A stretch of 16,577 bases of DNA, from the NCBI GenBank assembly GCA_030595525.1, contig JAUVDD010000010.1:1-16577 (forward strand), written 5' to 3'. Position 1 is the first letter of the stretch; each line of letters starts with the position of its first letter. The notes below the pieces were generated by a model. That model did not search any database. It was not told where the DNA came from and saw nothing but the letters and a program-made list of their open reading frames with translations. Source of the DNA: Puniceicoccales bacterium. Its GTDB lineage: Bacteria; Verrucomicrobiota; Verrucomicrobiia; Opitutales; Oceanipulchritudinaceae. The translations under genes and the position numbers were made by a program. This document shows, piece after piece, positions 6,591 to 14,477 of this stretch.

Positions 6591-7625
6591 TTAAGCATCC
6601 AATTTTCGGATGGTGAGACCATCCACTACTTTACCATCGACAAGAATATGGCGTCTGGGCGCAGTAGGTTGTTCCATTCTTCTCAATAACTGATGAACGG
6701 CAGACCGACCAAGTTCCTCGTAAGGAACTTTTACTGTGGCCAGTTGCTTGACTCGAAGTGGAGGAGGGATCCCATCAAATCCAGTCAGGGAAACATCTTC
6801 CGGAACACGGATTCCCTTTTTTTCCAGATCCAGCATGAGTTGATAGGCTTGGTGGTCAGCCGGACAGATCACTGCGGTGACACCCTGTTTAACCAATTCC
6901 TCAACCTTGTCAGCACATTCCCATGGCTCCAGACTCTCATTCGGCCTGATGTTGATTGCCAGATCGGGATTAAATTCAAGATTACAACAGTAAAGACCTT
7001 CTACATAGCTGCCAAAGCGATTCATAACCCATGGTGTGGGAACACTGTAGACCCACGTGACGAAGGCAATTTTCTGGTGGCCCATTTCATGCAGTTTATT
7101 GACCAGTGAAATGATGCCATCCGACTGGTCTACATCCACGCTATCGATCAAGGCGTGCCGATAATTTTCAACAATAGAAACGCAAGCAGCCTGGTGTGCA
7201 ATCTCATGAGCCAAGGCGTGTTCAATTGGATAGATCAGAATGACACCCCGCCACTTGGCATTCTTTATTCTTCTGATCAGCTGTGCGGTGTTATTCATCG
7301 CCGGATCATGATAGACGACATCTAGAATCGAATCGTGAAAGGAACTTTTATCGGCGATGCCCCGAAGGACTTCCTGAAATGTTTCCGAAGGCCCACTATA
7401 TCGTTTTGGCATTGAAATCAGCACCCCAATAATTCCGGGCTGGTCCTCATTGCCTTGTGAAGAAGATCTTTTGATCCGCTGGCTATAACCCATCTTGGCC
7501 GCTGTTTCTAGAACAAGAGCCTTCGTTTCGGCATTAATTGCAGGATGATTCGCCAGTGAACGGGAAATTGTCGTCTGTGACAAATTCAGTAATTTTGCCA
7601 ATTCCTGTTGGTTGATTTTCAACAT
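6591..7625 (-). CDS. LacI/GalR-family transcriptional regulator
   Basis: The 344-residue protein begins with a LacI-type helix-turn-helix (INQQELAKLLNLSQTTISRSLANHPAINAETK, in two segments, roughly residues 4-35) and a hinge region ending in MGYSQR. A sugar-binding, periplasmic-binding-protein-like domain follows, with GVLISMPK near residue 67, GVILIYPIE, IAFVTWVYS, AVICPADHQAYQL and VSLTGFDG. Such proteins usually repress sugar-catabolic genes and release DNA when they bind a ligand. No sugar genes adjoin it. It is divergent from feoAB and convergent with the VOC gene. The 232-base region before its start contains several palindromes that could be operators. Ligand and targets are unknown. 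Confidence 0.93.
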   Translation of the reverse strand: MLKINQQELAKLLNLSQTTISRSLANHPAINAETKALVLETAAKMGYSQRIKRSSSQGNEDQPGIIGVLISMPKRYSGPSETFQEVLRGIADKSSFHDSILDVVYHDPAMNNTAQLIRRIKNAKWRGVILIYPIEHALAHEIAHQAACVSIVENYRHALIDSVDVDQSDGIISLVNKLHEMGHQKIAFVTWVYSVPTPWVMNRFGSYVEGLYCCNLEFNPDLAINIRPNESLEPWECADKVEELVKQGVTAVICPADHQAYQLMLDLEKKGIRVPEDVSLTGFDGIPPPLRVKQLATVKVPYEELGRSAVHQLLRRMEQPTAPRRHILVDGKVVDGLTIRKLDA

Positions 7626-7664
7626 CTTATTTCAGCTGATCAGACTATCTTGTACAACAGGTTA

Positions 7665-7700
7665 ATGCAATATTATTTTGCATAATTTAAAAGTATTATG
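7665..7700. promoter_or_regulatory. Overlapping palindromes in the lacI/feoA divergent region
   Basis: ATGCAA at 7665-7670 and TTGCAT at 7678-7683 form a perfect 6-base inverted repeat with a 7-base AT spacer. It overlaps a second inverted repeat, CATAAT at 7681-7686 with ATTATG at 7695-7700. Two shorter palindromes, CTGATCAG (7636-7643) and TTGTACAA (7650-7657), lie between this and the repressor start. These are candidate operators for autoregulation of the LacI-type gene or for iron control of feoAB. None fits the common centre-CG LacI operator or a canonical Fur box. Confidence 0.4.
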
Positions 7701-7857
7701 TCGACCTTGAATCACTTCTCAAATGGCTTTAAAATGAATCAGTCGATGAGGATAAGATGCAATTCTACGCGATTTTATTGACAGAATACAGCGCAGATGG
7801 GAATCAGTCTCAATAAGAGATTGACGGACAGGAAGAAGTGGTGGATGTTGCAGTCGG

Positions 7858-8094
7858 ATGGAAAAACACGTCAAGTTAAAGGACATGCGAACAGGCCAGC
7901 GCGGGGTAGTAAAAGACCTCGGGATGGAAGGCCGTGAGTCCTTGCGATTGATGGAGATGGGGTTGTTGCCGGGGACGCAGATCCGTTTTGTTCGTCGGGC
8001 ACCTCTGGGGGGTCCACTGGAAGTGGAAATGCGTGGTTTTCATCTATCCTTGCGCGCCCAGGAAGCAGCCAGTATCCGTGTTTCAATTAGATAG
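7858..8094 (+). CDS. feoA: Ferrous iron transport accessory protein FeoA
   Basis: The 78-residue product is a typical FeoA SH3-like domain: LKDMRTGQRGVVKDLGMEG, then LRLMEMGLLPGTQIRFVRR, APLGGPLEVEMRGFHLSLR and a final beta strand. FeoA is a small cytoplasmic protein needed for full activity of the FeoB iron(II) transporter. The ribosome-binding site before ATG 7858 is poor: AGGAAG lies over 20 bases upstream. The gene ends 6 bases before feoB and in the same reading frame. Identity is supported both by sequence and by the neighbour. Confidence 0.93.
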   Translation: MEKHVKLKDMRTGQRGVVKDLGMEGRESLRLMEMGLLPGTQIRFVRRAPLGGPLEVEMRGFHLSLRAQEAASIRVSIR

Positions 8095-8100
8095 GGACCG

Positions 8101-10203
8101 TTGAAAACAGATCCTCCATTTGTGGCATTGGTCGGGAACCCGAATTCCGGGAAGACCACCCTTTTCAATGCATTAACAGGATTGCGCCAGAAGGTGGGGA
8201 ACTATCCTGGTGTAACGGTCGAATGGAAAGAGGGCACATTTTACTCGCAGCATGGACATCCGGTACGGATTCTGGATTTGCCAGGTAGTTACAGCCTGAA
8301 CGCGCGGTCGCCGGATGAGAAAATCCTTGTGGAGGCATTGTTGGGTAGAATACCGGTTTTGCCGGAACCAACTGCCGTGGTTTGTTGCGTGGATGCCAGC
8401 AATCTGGAGCGAAATCTGTACATGGCGACTCAGGTTATTGAGTTGGGCCTGCCGACGGTTGTAGCTTTGAACATGATGGATGTTGCATCCAGTCGGGGAA
8501 TCCGGATCGATGTAGAGCAGTTGGAAAAACGATTGGGTGTGCCGGTCATTCCCTGTGAAGCATCGCATGGAAAAGGGATCATGGAAGTGAGATTGGCTCT
8601 GAGTCAGCATCCATTACCGGTTCCCACCTTGAAAATGGACAAGCCGCATCTGATCTCCGAGGCGGTTGATGATCTGTTACCGGTTTTACCACACCGGGAA
8701 AGTGGCAACACCTTACTATCCCGGGGTGAAGCACGACTGATGTTATCCTGTGATGAAGATCCTGGCTTTGGGGGTCCGATTTGGACGCGGGTCCTTCTCT
8801 GGCAGCAGCGATTCGACCGGGAAGTTCCTGGATGGCGCAGTGACTGGATCACCGCACGATATGCATGGATTGGTGAGTTGATGCATCATTCGGTCAAGCG
8901 GTTCAATCCGAACAAACCGACACTATCGGAGAGGGCTGACGATTTCCTCCTGCATCCATGGATCGGATTTCCTGTATTGGCTCTCGTGATGGGTGCACTG
9001 TTCTACTGCATTTTCACCGTGGCGGTGCCGTTCATGGAAGCCTTGGATGGATTAATCGCGTGGACTGGAGCAAACGCGGGTGCCTTGTTGCCTGAGGGTC
9101 AGCTCAGGAGTCTTGTCGTGGACGGAATATTTGGCGGAGTTGGAGGGATAGTGGTATTTCTTCCGCAGATCCTTTTCTTGTTTTTCTTTATAGCGATGCT
9201 GGAGTCGACAGGCTACATGGCCAGGGCGGCTTTCATTCTCGACCGCTTGATGAACCGAGTGGGGCTGCATGGCCGATCTTTTATTCCTTTGTTGAGTTCC
9301 TACGCCTGTGCGGTTCCGGGCATTATGGCTACCCGCACCATCGAATCGCCAAAAGATCGTCTGGTGACGATTCTGGTTGCACCATTCATGACCTGTTCAG
9401 CGCGCCTGCCGGTTTACTTGGTGATGATTGCGGCGATGTTACCAACCGGTCCCGGACATGCATTAACGAAGAGCCTGATTCTTCTTATTCTCTATTTCCT
9501 CGGAACGATTGTGGCACTGGTGTTTGCCTGGATATTCCGCAAGACCTTACTCAAGGGACCCAGCCCGACAATGGTGATGGAGCTACCTCCATACAGATTG
9601 CCCAGATGGGAAAGCATCTTTCATGAGATGTTTGATCGTTCATGGATGTTTCTGAAACGGGCTGGAACCATCATTTTTGCATTATCGATTCTTCTATGGT
9701 TCATGATGAACTATCCAAATACTGAGAATGAACAGATTCTCCCAATGGATCAATCTGGTCAGGAGCTTGTGATCGAATCGGATGCGGGTGTGGGAAAGAG
9801 CTTCGCCGGTATGCTGGGTCACGGACTGGAGCCGGTTTTCCGTCCCCTCGGATACGATTGGAGAATCACCATGGGACTCATTTCTTCATTTGCTGCCCGA
9901 GAGGTATTCGTTTCTACCATGGCCATCATCTACCGTGTCGACGAAGAAGAGAGTGATTCCCTTGTTGCAGCCTTTCGTGGATCCAAACGGGAGGATGGAT
10001 CCCAGCTCTTTACTCCACTGACCTGCACAAGTGTTCTGGTATTCTTTGTGTTCGCCCTGCAGTGTATCAGTACCATTGCCGTTGTACGGAGGGAAACACA
10101 GAGCTGGCGGTGGCCGATCTTCCAGTTCTGCTATATGTTTGCTTTCGCCTGGATAACCGCTTTCCTTGTTTACCAAGGCGGACAACTACTCGGATTTGCT
10201 TAA
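8101..10203 (+). CDS. feoB: Ferrous iron transporter FeoB (GTPase-coupled)
   Basis: The 700-residue protein has an N-terminal G domain and GDI-like helical part (about 1-280) and a C-terminal membrane part. G motifs are visible: G1 GNPNSGKTT (12-20), G2 in GVTVE, G3 DLPGSYS from D59, and G4 NMMD (124-127). The membrane part has the paired gate motifs, with SYACAVPGIMATRTI near residue 400, CSARLPVY near 432, and SFAAREVFVSTM near 595. It imports Fe(II) across the inner membrane. The start is TTG at 8101, with GGGA upstream; the feoA stop lies in the same frame three codons before, and the first downstream Met would remove G1 to G3, so TTG is the only sensible start. It is somewhat shorter than E. 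coli FeoB (773 residues). Confidence 0.97.
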   Translation: MKTDPPFVALVGNPNSGKTTLFNALTGLRQKVGNYPGVTVEWKEGTFYSQHGHPVRILDLPGSYSLNARSPDEKILVEALLGRIPVLPEPTAVVCCVDASNLERNLYMATQVIELGLPTVVALNMMDVASSRGIRIDVEQLEKRLGVPVIPCEASHGKGIMEVRLALSQHPLPVPTLKMDKPHLISEAVDDLLPVLPHRESGNTLLSRGEARLMLSCDEDPGFGGPIWTRVLLWQQRFDREVPGWRSDWITARYAWIGELMHHSVKRFNPNKPTLSERADDFLLHPWIGFPVLALVMGALFYCIFTVAVPFMEALDGLIAWTGANAGALLPEGQLRSLVVDGIFGGVGGIVVFLPQILFLFFFIAMLESTGYMARAAFILDRLMNRVGLHGRSFIPLLSSYACAVPGIMATRTIESPKDRLVTILVAPFMTCSARLPVYLVMIAAMLPTGPGHALTKSLILLILYFLGTIVALVFAWIFRKTLLKGPSPTMVMELPPYRLPRWESIFHEMFDRSWMFLKRAGTIIFALSILLWFMMNYPNTENEQILPMDQSGQELVIESDAGVGKSFAGMLGHGLEPVFRPLGYDWRITMGLISSFAAREVFVSTMAIIYRVDEEESDSLVAAFRGSKREDGSQLFTPLTCTSVLVFFVFALQCISTIAVVRRETQSWRWPIFQFCYMFAFAWITAFLVYQGGQLLGFA

Positions 10204-10209
10204 ATTATC

Positions 10210-10389
10210 ATGCCCACGTCATTTGAACATATTGTTATTTATGGAATTGTCCTGTTGGTTCTCCTTTATCTTGGGCGGCGTTTGTTCTGCTCGATGCGTA
10301 ACAGCGGTAAGTGCAGTGATAATTGTTCCTGCGGAAAAGGTGAGATCCGCCGCGACCCGGTAATTACCAACTACTTGAAGAAAAAGTAA
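10210..10389 (+). CDS. FeoB-associated Cys-rich membrane protein
   Basis: A 59-codon ORF starts at ATG 10210, 6 bases after the feoB stop. It has one membrane segment at about residues 8-22 (IVIYGIVLLVLLYLG), then Arg-Arg, a cysteine cluster (C27, C35, C39, C41 in FCSMRNSGKCSDNCSCG), and a basic tail ending in LKKK. This layout matches the short FeoB-associated Cys-rich membrane proteins found after feoB in many bacteria, the functional counterpart of FeoC in some proposals. The role is unproven; iron binding or FeoB assembly are the usual suggestions. The position, frame and composition make it a confident small gene. Confidence 0.85.
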   Translation: MPTSFEHIVIYGIVLLVLLYLGRRLFCSMRNSGKCSDNCSCGKGEIRRDPVITNYLKKK

Positions 10390-10400
10390 CAGCACCGTCG

Positions 10401-10470
10401 TTGACAGGCAGGATGCCTGTCATCCTTTCGGCGGAATGTTCAACTGGACGAGAGGCATCTTGCCTGTCGA
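10401..10470. repeat. Inverted pair of REP-like palindromes, possible bidirectional terminator
   Basis: A perfect hairpin (TGACAGGCA, loop GGA, TGCCTGTCA) occupies 10402-10422. A second copy lies in opposite orientation at 10446-10470. Read on the minus strand, it matches the 25 bases at 10401-10425 in 21 positions, with a 20-base spacer between the copies. The core GACAGGCA.GATGCCT is shared. The pair fills the 93-base gap between the convergent feo genes and the rhomboid gene. It resembles REP/BIME elements that are dispersed between genes and can stabilise or end transcripts. No run of T follows, so a classical terminator is doubtful. Confidence 0.7.
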
Positions 10471-10482
10471 AAACATCGTCAG

Positions 10483-11397
10483 TCAAAGCAGATCTTTGGC
10501 GTTATCCAGAAGCTTCTTTTCCTCGTCCGTGAGGGCGCCAAATCCGTTGGAATTGATCTTGTCCAGGATCCGGTCGACTTCCTTTTTCATGGCCGGGCGA
10601 TCAGTGGTGTTGACCTTGAAGCGCTTGCCGGTCCGCGATTTGGCAGCCTCTGCCCGCTTTGTCCATTTTGGCATTTCCATGGTAGCCTGACCGGCAGTGA
10701 GCCGGCGGAAGAAATCAGTCAGGGTGGAAATGCCCATCAGTTTCCTTTCGTACACGAATGCACCGAGCATACCGCCCAAGTGGGCTGAGTAGGCGGTTGC
10801 AGCGCCCGCAGTTCCGGGGATCTCAGCGAATAAAAGGAAGAAAGCCTGGAAACCTAACAACACCCATAAAAGTTGCTGGCCGGTGAATTGGATGGGGATA
10901 AATAGAAATGACATCGGCGAGTTCCAGCGATACCGACAGAAAATGTACATGATGCCGAAGACGCCAGCAGAGGCCCCCAGAACTCCCGTGTATTGGCCGG
11001 TAAGAAAATGCACGCAGGACCAAATGACGCCGCCGGTGAAGATGCTGAATAGTAAAATCTCCAGGAAGCGTTCGGAACCCACCCGCGTTTCAAGCTCCTT
11101 TCCGAACCAGTAGAGCATTAAGCAGTTGAAAATCAGATGCCACGGCAGTGCCTGGGAGGTGGAATGGAGGAATCCATAAGTGACCAATGTATGTATCCAA
11201 CCTTGGCTGAGATGGATCAGATCCAGAGAGAAATTCTGTTCTATGAAGGTTGAACCCAACCAGTGCCGGGAAATATTCTGCAGTAAAAACACCACGGTCA
11301 GCGTGATGATGATCACTTTTATCGCCCAATCACGCCGGTTGAAACTTGCCGGGTCCTGACGCATGTAACTTCTGCTATAAATACTCATAGGGGACAT
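10483..11397 (-). CDS. Rhomboid-family intramembrane serine protease
   Basis: The 304-residue protein has six or so hydrophobic segments between about residues 24 and 220. The rhomboid catalytic serine is S143 in GASAGVFG and the histidine is H206 in AHLGGMLGA. HLIFNCLMLYWFG (H87, N91) is the usual oxyanion-side segment. After the membrane part comes a basic cytoplasmic tail, and at the end EVDRILDKINSNGFGALTDEEKKLL, a short domain common at the C terminus of such bacterial rhomboids. Rhomboids cut membrane proteins within or near the bilayer; the substrate is unknown. The start is either ATG 11397 or ATG 11388; neither has a clear ribosome-binding site. It is divergent from the ferredoxin gene. 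Confidence 0.93.
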   Translation of the reverse strand: MSPMSIYSRSYMRQDPASFNRRDWAIKVIIITLTVVFLLQNISRHWLGSTFIEQNFSLDLIHLSQGWIHTLVTYGFLHSTSQALPWHLIFNCLMLYWFGKELETRVGSERFLEILLFSIFTGGVIWSCVHFLTGQYTGVLGASAGVFGIMYIFCRYRWNSPMSFLFIPIQFTGQQLLWVLLGFQAFFLLFAEIPGTAGAATAYSAHLGGMLGAFVYERKLMGISTLTDFFRRLTAGQATMEMPKWTKRAEAAKSRTGKRFKVNTTDRPAMKKEVDRILDKINSNGFGALTDEEKKLLDNAKDLL

Positions 11398-11496
11398 TTT
11401 ATATGAATTAGCATTTTCGCGGGGAGCAAGTCATTCCGTTGATTCCGACACGATCTCCTTGACACTAGCCTGATTTCGTAAAGGAATTTAGGAGTT

Positions 11497-11733
11497 ATGG
11501 CAGACAAAGACGAAAAGTGGCCTGAAAATGTAACAGGGAAATTTTATGTCGATGAACAATGCATCGACTGCGATCTGTGTCGGGAAACCGCACCGGATTT
11601 CTTCACCCGGAACGAGGACGGCGGATATTCCTACGTCCACGCACAGCCTGAAGGTGAAGAGGATGTTGAAGCCTGTATGGAAGCTCTGGAGGGTTGTCCT
11701 GTCGAAGCCATCGGGGATGATGGAGCCGAGTAG
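11497..11733 (+). CDS. Small 4Fe-4S ferredoxin
   Basis: The 78-residue acidic protein carries one [4Fe-4S] site: C22, C25 and C28 in CIDCDLC plus C67 in GCPVEAIG. An extra C60 may pair or be free, as in other single-cluster ferredoxins that lost the second site. It is a soluble low-potential electron carrier; partners cannot be named from the context. ATG 11497 is preceded by TTAGGAGTT, a strong ribosome-binding site. TTGACA occurs at 11459-11464, but no clear -10 follows at normal spacing. The gene stands alone, between a divergent rhomboid gene and a strong terminator. Confidence 0.93.
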   Translation: MADKDEKWPENVTGKFYVDEQCIDCDLCRETAPDFFTRNEDGGYSYVHAQPEGEEDVEACMEALEGCPVEAIGDDGAE

Positions 11734-11757
11734 GCTGTCCTCTAGTTGATTTTACTG

Positions 11758-11789
11758 AACAGCGGAATCCGAAAGGGTTCCGCTGTTTT
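11758..11789 (+). terminator. Rho-independent terminator after the ferredoxin gene
   Basis: A 13-base-pair stem with one T-G pair (AACAGCGGAATCC pairing with GGGTTCCGCTGTT) is closed by a GAAA tetraloop at 11771-11774. T bases follow on the plus strand. It starts 24 bases after the ferredoxin stop and lies just before the end of the convergent ACT gene. The minus strand lacks a good T run, so it serves mainly the ferredoxin transcript. Confidence 0.92.
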
Positions 11790-11790
11790 C

Positions 11791-12249
11791 TTACCTGGCA
11801 ACGTCGCCGCGGGTGAGGCAGCGGATTTGTCTGCCATTTAGGACCGTTTCTGCAAACTCAGCATCCTCTACATTCATGGCGATGGCGGATTTGCCATTTG
11901 GTCGCATGATAAAGGGGTAGAGGTAGTGGATATTTATTTCCGCCTCAACAAGGGCCGATGTGAGGAACTTCAAGTCTGCCTCGGTCGAAATCTCGGCTGC
12001 GAGGATGGAAGTTTCCGAAAATGCGTACCCGAAATCCCTGAGCATTTGTCGTGCTGCCTCCGGATAATCGGGGATAAACCGCATGATTGTACATTCTGTG
12101 GAATCCAGTTGAGACAGGGCGATAATATGAATGTCCCGCTGATTGAACCGCTGCACCAATTCATTTAATCGACCAACTTTATTATCGGCGAAGACTGAAA
12201 ATTGGAGAATAGGTTCCTTTCCCCTCGACTGTAGAGTGTTTGTTTCCAT
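11791..12249 (-). CDS. Tandem ACT-domain protein, probable amino-acid sensor
   Basis: The 152-residue protein consists of two ACT-like units. The first is about residues 13-78 (LQFSVFADNKVGRLNELVQRF, then IHIIALSQLDSTECTIMRF). The second is about 79-150 (SETSILAAEISTEADLKFLTS, then INIHYLYPFIMRPNGKSAIA). There is no catalytic or DNA-binding domain. Stand-alone ACT pairs are usually small-molecule (often amino acid) binding proteins that regulate partner enzymes. The gene is divergent from leuC across 146 bases, so a link to branched-chain amino acid synthesis is possible but inferred only from position. It is not a standard acetolactate synthase small subunit. Confidence 0.85.
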   Translation of the reverse strand: METNTLQSRGKEPILQFSVFADNKVGRLNELVQRFNQRDIHIIALSQLDSTECTIMRFIPDYPEAARQMLRDFGYAFSETSILAAEISTEADLKFLTSALVEAEINIHYLYPFIMRPNGKSAIAMNVEDAEFAETVLNGRQIRCLTRGDVAR

Positions 12250-12281
12250 CGAATAAGGTGCAGAGTTTGGTTAATTGATCA

Positions 12282-12335
12282 GGCTCTGGCAAATCCAAAG
12301 ACCGGTACTTCGTTAGCAAATCTGCCAGAATAGCC
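12282..12335 (+). promoter_or_regulatory. Imperfect hairpin in the leuC upstream region
   Basis: GGCTCTGGCA (12282-12291) can pair with TGCCAGA (12323-12329) and GCC (12333-12335). This gives 10 base pairs with a 3-base bulge and a loop of about 31 bases. It lies between the divergent ACT gene and leuC. It may be an operator region or a leader structure; no leucine-rich leader peptide or T-box landmark is visible. Confidence 0.25.
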
Positions 12336-12395
12336 TTGAGTGGTTGGCGAAAGCAGTTTTTCTGGGACAGCTTATCTATAAATTAAGGATAAATC

Positions 12396-13823
12396 ATGGG
12401 AAAGAGTCTCTTTGAAAAAGTTTGGGAAGCGCATTCTGTCCGGGAATTACCGAATGGACAGACACAATTGCTGATAGGTACACACCTGATTCATGAGGTG
12501 ACCAGTCCGCAGGCCTTTGGCATGCTGCTCGAGCTTGGTCTTCCTGTTCGCTTCCCGGAACGTACATTCGCTACCGTAGACCATATTGTTCCTACCAACG
12601 AGATGCAGGAACCGTACAGCGATCCGCTGGCACAAGACATGATTGTCGAGCTGCGCAAGAATTGCGCCGAGAATAATGTAACTTTCTTCGACACGGACAC
12701 CGGAAAGCAGGGTGTTATACATATTGTTGGACCGGAGCAGGGGATCACCCAGCCAGGCACCACGATCGCCTGTGGGGATTCACATACTTCCACCCATGGC
12801 GCGTTCGGGGCGATTGCTTTCGGAATCGGCACCAGTCAGGTCCGCGATGTTTTTGCCACCCAGACGATGGCCCTCAATAAACTGAAGGTTCGTCGAATTA
12901 ACGTGGATGGCCAGTTGGCTCCGGGAGTTTATGCGAAGGATGTGATTCTGCACATTATCCGTACTCTCGGTGTGAATGGCGGAACCGGTTTTGCCTACGA
13001 GTACGCCGGTGAGGTTTTCGACAGTTTCAGCATGGAAGAGCGCATGACGGTCTGTAATATGTCCATTGAGGGCGGTGCACGGGTTGGCTATGTGAATCCG
13101 GATGAGACGACCTTCGAGTATTTGAAGGGTCGGCCCTACGCGCCAAAGAGCGCCGATTGGGATGCCGCAGTCGAACGCTGGAAGAGTTTCGCATCGGATG
13201 CCGACTGTGAGTACGATGATGAGGTCAACATCCGGGCCGAGGACATTGGACCGACAGTGACTTGGGGAATCAATCCGGGACAAGGTGTATTTATTGACCA
13301 GAATATTCCTTCGATCGAAGAGGGTGCCACTGCCAGTGAGCGGGCCAGCATTGAGGAAGCGCTGGAGCACATGAAACTGGACGGAGGTACACCGATCAAG
13401 GGCGTAAATGTGGATGTTGCATTTCTTGGTTCCTGCACGAATGGACGATTGAGCGATTTGCAGGAAGTGGCCAAATACATTCAGGGCCACAAAGTGAATC
13501 CTTCGGTGAAAGCGATCTGCGTTCCGGGTAGCCAGGTGGTGGCAACAATCGCCATGGAGCTAGGATTGGATAAGATCTTTACGGAAGCGGGCTTTGAATG
13601 GAGAGGTGCAGGTTGTTCCATGTGTCTGGCCATGAATCCGGACAAACTGGTTGGAGACCAGTTGTGTGCCAGCTCCAGCAACCGTAACTTTAAGGGTCGC
13701 CAGGGCAGCGTGACCGGTCGGACCATCCTGATGAGTCCATTGATGGTTGCCGCCGCCGCGATAACCGGGAAAGTCTCGGATGCGCGTGAAGTTTTTGAAA
13801 TTCTTGAACCAGCAGCCGTTTAA
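12396..13823 (+). CDS. leuC: 3-isopropylmalate dehydratase large subunit
   Basis: The 475-residue protein is an aconitase-family large subunit. The [4Fe-4S] ligands are C347 (GSCTNGRL), C407 and C410 ([11 protein letters not shown]). Other landmarks are [29 protein letters not shown] and the RQGSVTGRT end segment. With LeuD it converts 2-isopropylmalate to 3-isopropylmalate in leucine synthesis. The length and cysteine positions agree with E. coli LeuC, which favours the bacterial leucine enzyme over homoaconitase. ATG 12396 has AAGGAT six bases upstream. The leuD start follows the stop by 24 bases. Confidence 0.97.
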   Translation: MGKSLFEKVWEAHSVRELPNGQTQLLIGTHLIHEVTSPQAFGMLLELGLPVRFPERTFATVDHIVPTNEMQEPYSDPLAQDMIVELRKNCAENNVTFFDTDTGKQGVIHIVGPEQGITQPGTTIACGDSHTSTHGAFGAIAFGIGTSQVRDVFATQTMALNKLKVRRINVDGQLAPGVYAKDVILHIIRTLGVNGGTGFAYEYAGEVFDSFSMEERMTVCNMSIEGGARVGYVNPDETTFEYLKGRPYAPKSADWDAAVERWKSFASDADCEYDDEVNIRAEDIGPTVTWGINPGQGVFIDQNIPSIEEGATASERASIEEALEHMKLDGGTPIKGVNVDVAFLGSCTNGRLSDLQEVAKYIQGHKVNPSVKAICVPGSQVVATIAMELGLDKIFTEAGFEWRGAGCSMCLAMNPDKLVGDQLCASSSNRNFKGRQGSVTGRTILMSPLMVAAAAITGKVSDAREVFEILEPAAV

Positions 13824-13847
13824 TTGGTCAAAAAGGAAATTGCAGCT

Positions 13848-14477
13848 ATGGCATTGGAAAAAATCATCAAGGTAACCGGTCGTGGAGTCTCTGTCCCAGG
13901 GGACGATATTGATACTGATCGCATTATTCCGGCGCGTTTCATGAAATGCGTCACTTTCGACGGGCTCGGGGAATATGTTTTCCACGATGTGCGTAAAGAC
14001 GAAGAAGGCAATTTGCGTGATCACCCTCTCAACGAGGAACGTTACGCGGGTGCCAGTATCCTGATCAGCGGAAACAACTTTGGATGCGGAAGTAGTCGGG
14101 AGCATGCGCCCCAGGCTATTTACCGAGCTGGATTCCGGGCAGTGATCGCCGAGGGCTTTGCGGAGATTTTCTTCGGGAATTCCACTCAATTGGGAATACC
14201 CTGCGTTTGTGCCTCAAGTGACGATATCAGCAAGTTGAAGTCGGCAGTTGAAGCGGATCCACAAGTGGAACTCTCAATTAATATTGAGGATAAAGTGATT
14301 CTCTGTGGCGAAGTGAGCATCCCATGTGAAATCCGGGAAGGTGCTCGCAGTGCCCTTGTCAATGGTAAGTGGGATCCCATTCAGGACTTACTGGATGGTG
14401 CCTCGGATGTGGATGAAGTAGTCTCTGGCCTGGCCTATATGGCAGTGAAATATGGAATTTATATATGCGCGAACTAA
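13848..14477 (+). CDS. leuD: 3-isopropylmalate dehydratase small subunit
   Basis: The 209-residue product has the swivel-domain landmarks of LeuD: DDIDTDRIIPARFM near residue 19, GNNFGCGSSREHAPQA, and IAEGFAEIFFGNSTQLGIP. It completes the isopropylmalate isomerase active site with LeuC. I chose ATG 13848 because AAAAGGAAA lies upstream at suitable distance; an in-frame TTG directly after the leuC stop (13824) would add eight residues. The last 13 bases overlap the start of the exbB-like gene, so the two are likely translated in a coupled way. Confidence 0.96.
   Translation: MALEKIIKVTGRGVSVPGDDIDTDRIIPARFMKCVTFDGLGEYVFHDVRKDEEGNLRDHPLNEERYAGASILISGNNFGCGSSREHAPQAIYRAGFRAVIAEGFAEIFFGNSTQLGIPCVCASSDDISKLKSAVEADPQVELSINIEDKVILCGEVSIPCEIREGARSALVNGKWDPIQDLLDGASDVDEVVSGLAYMAVKYGIYICAN

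Noticed and set aside
7778..7806. Promoter from TTGACA before feoA
   Set aside because: The -35 hexamer is perfect, but nothing resembling TATAAT is found 15 to 19 bases downstream.
7757..7816. 19-codon ORF before feoA with GAGG upstream
   Set aside because: It is too short to judge, with no conserved feature; such ORFs occur often by chance in 230 bases of intergenic DNA.
11459..11487. Promoter from TTGACA before the ferredoxin gene
   Set aside because: The sequence at normal spacing from TTGACA matches a -10 element in only three of six bases and would overlap the ribosome-binding site.
12780..13490. 236-codon minus-strand ORF
   Set aside because: It is antisense to the conserved core of leuC and has no domain of its own.
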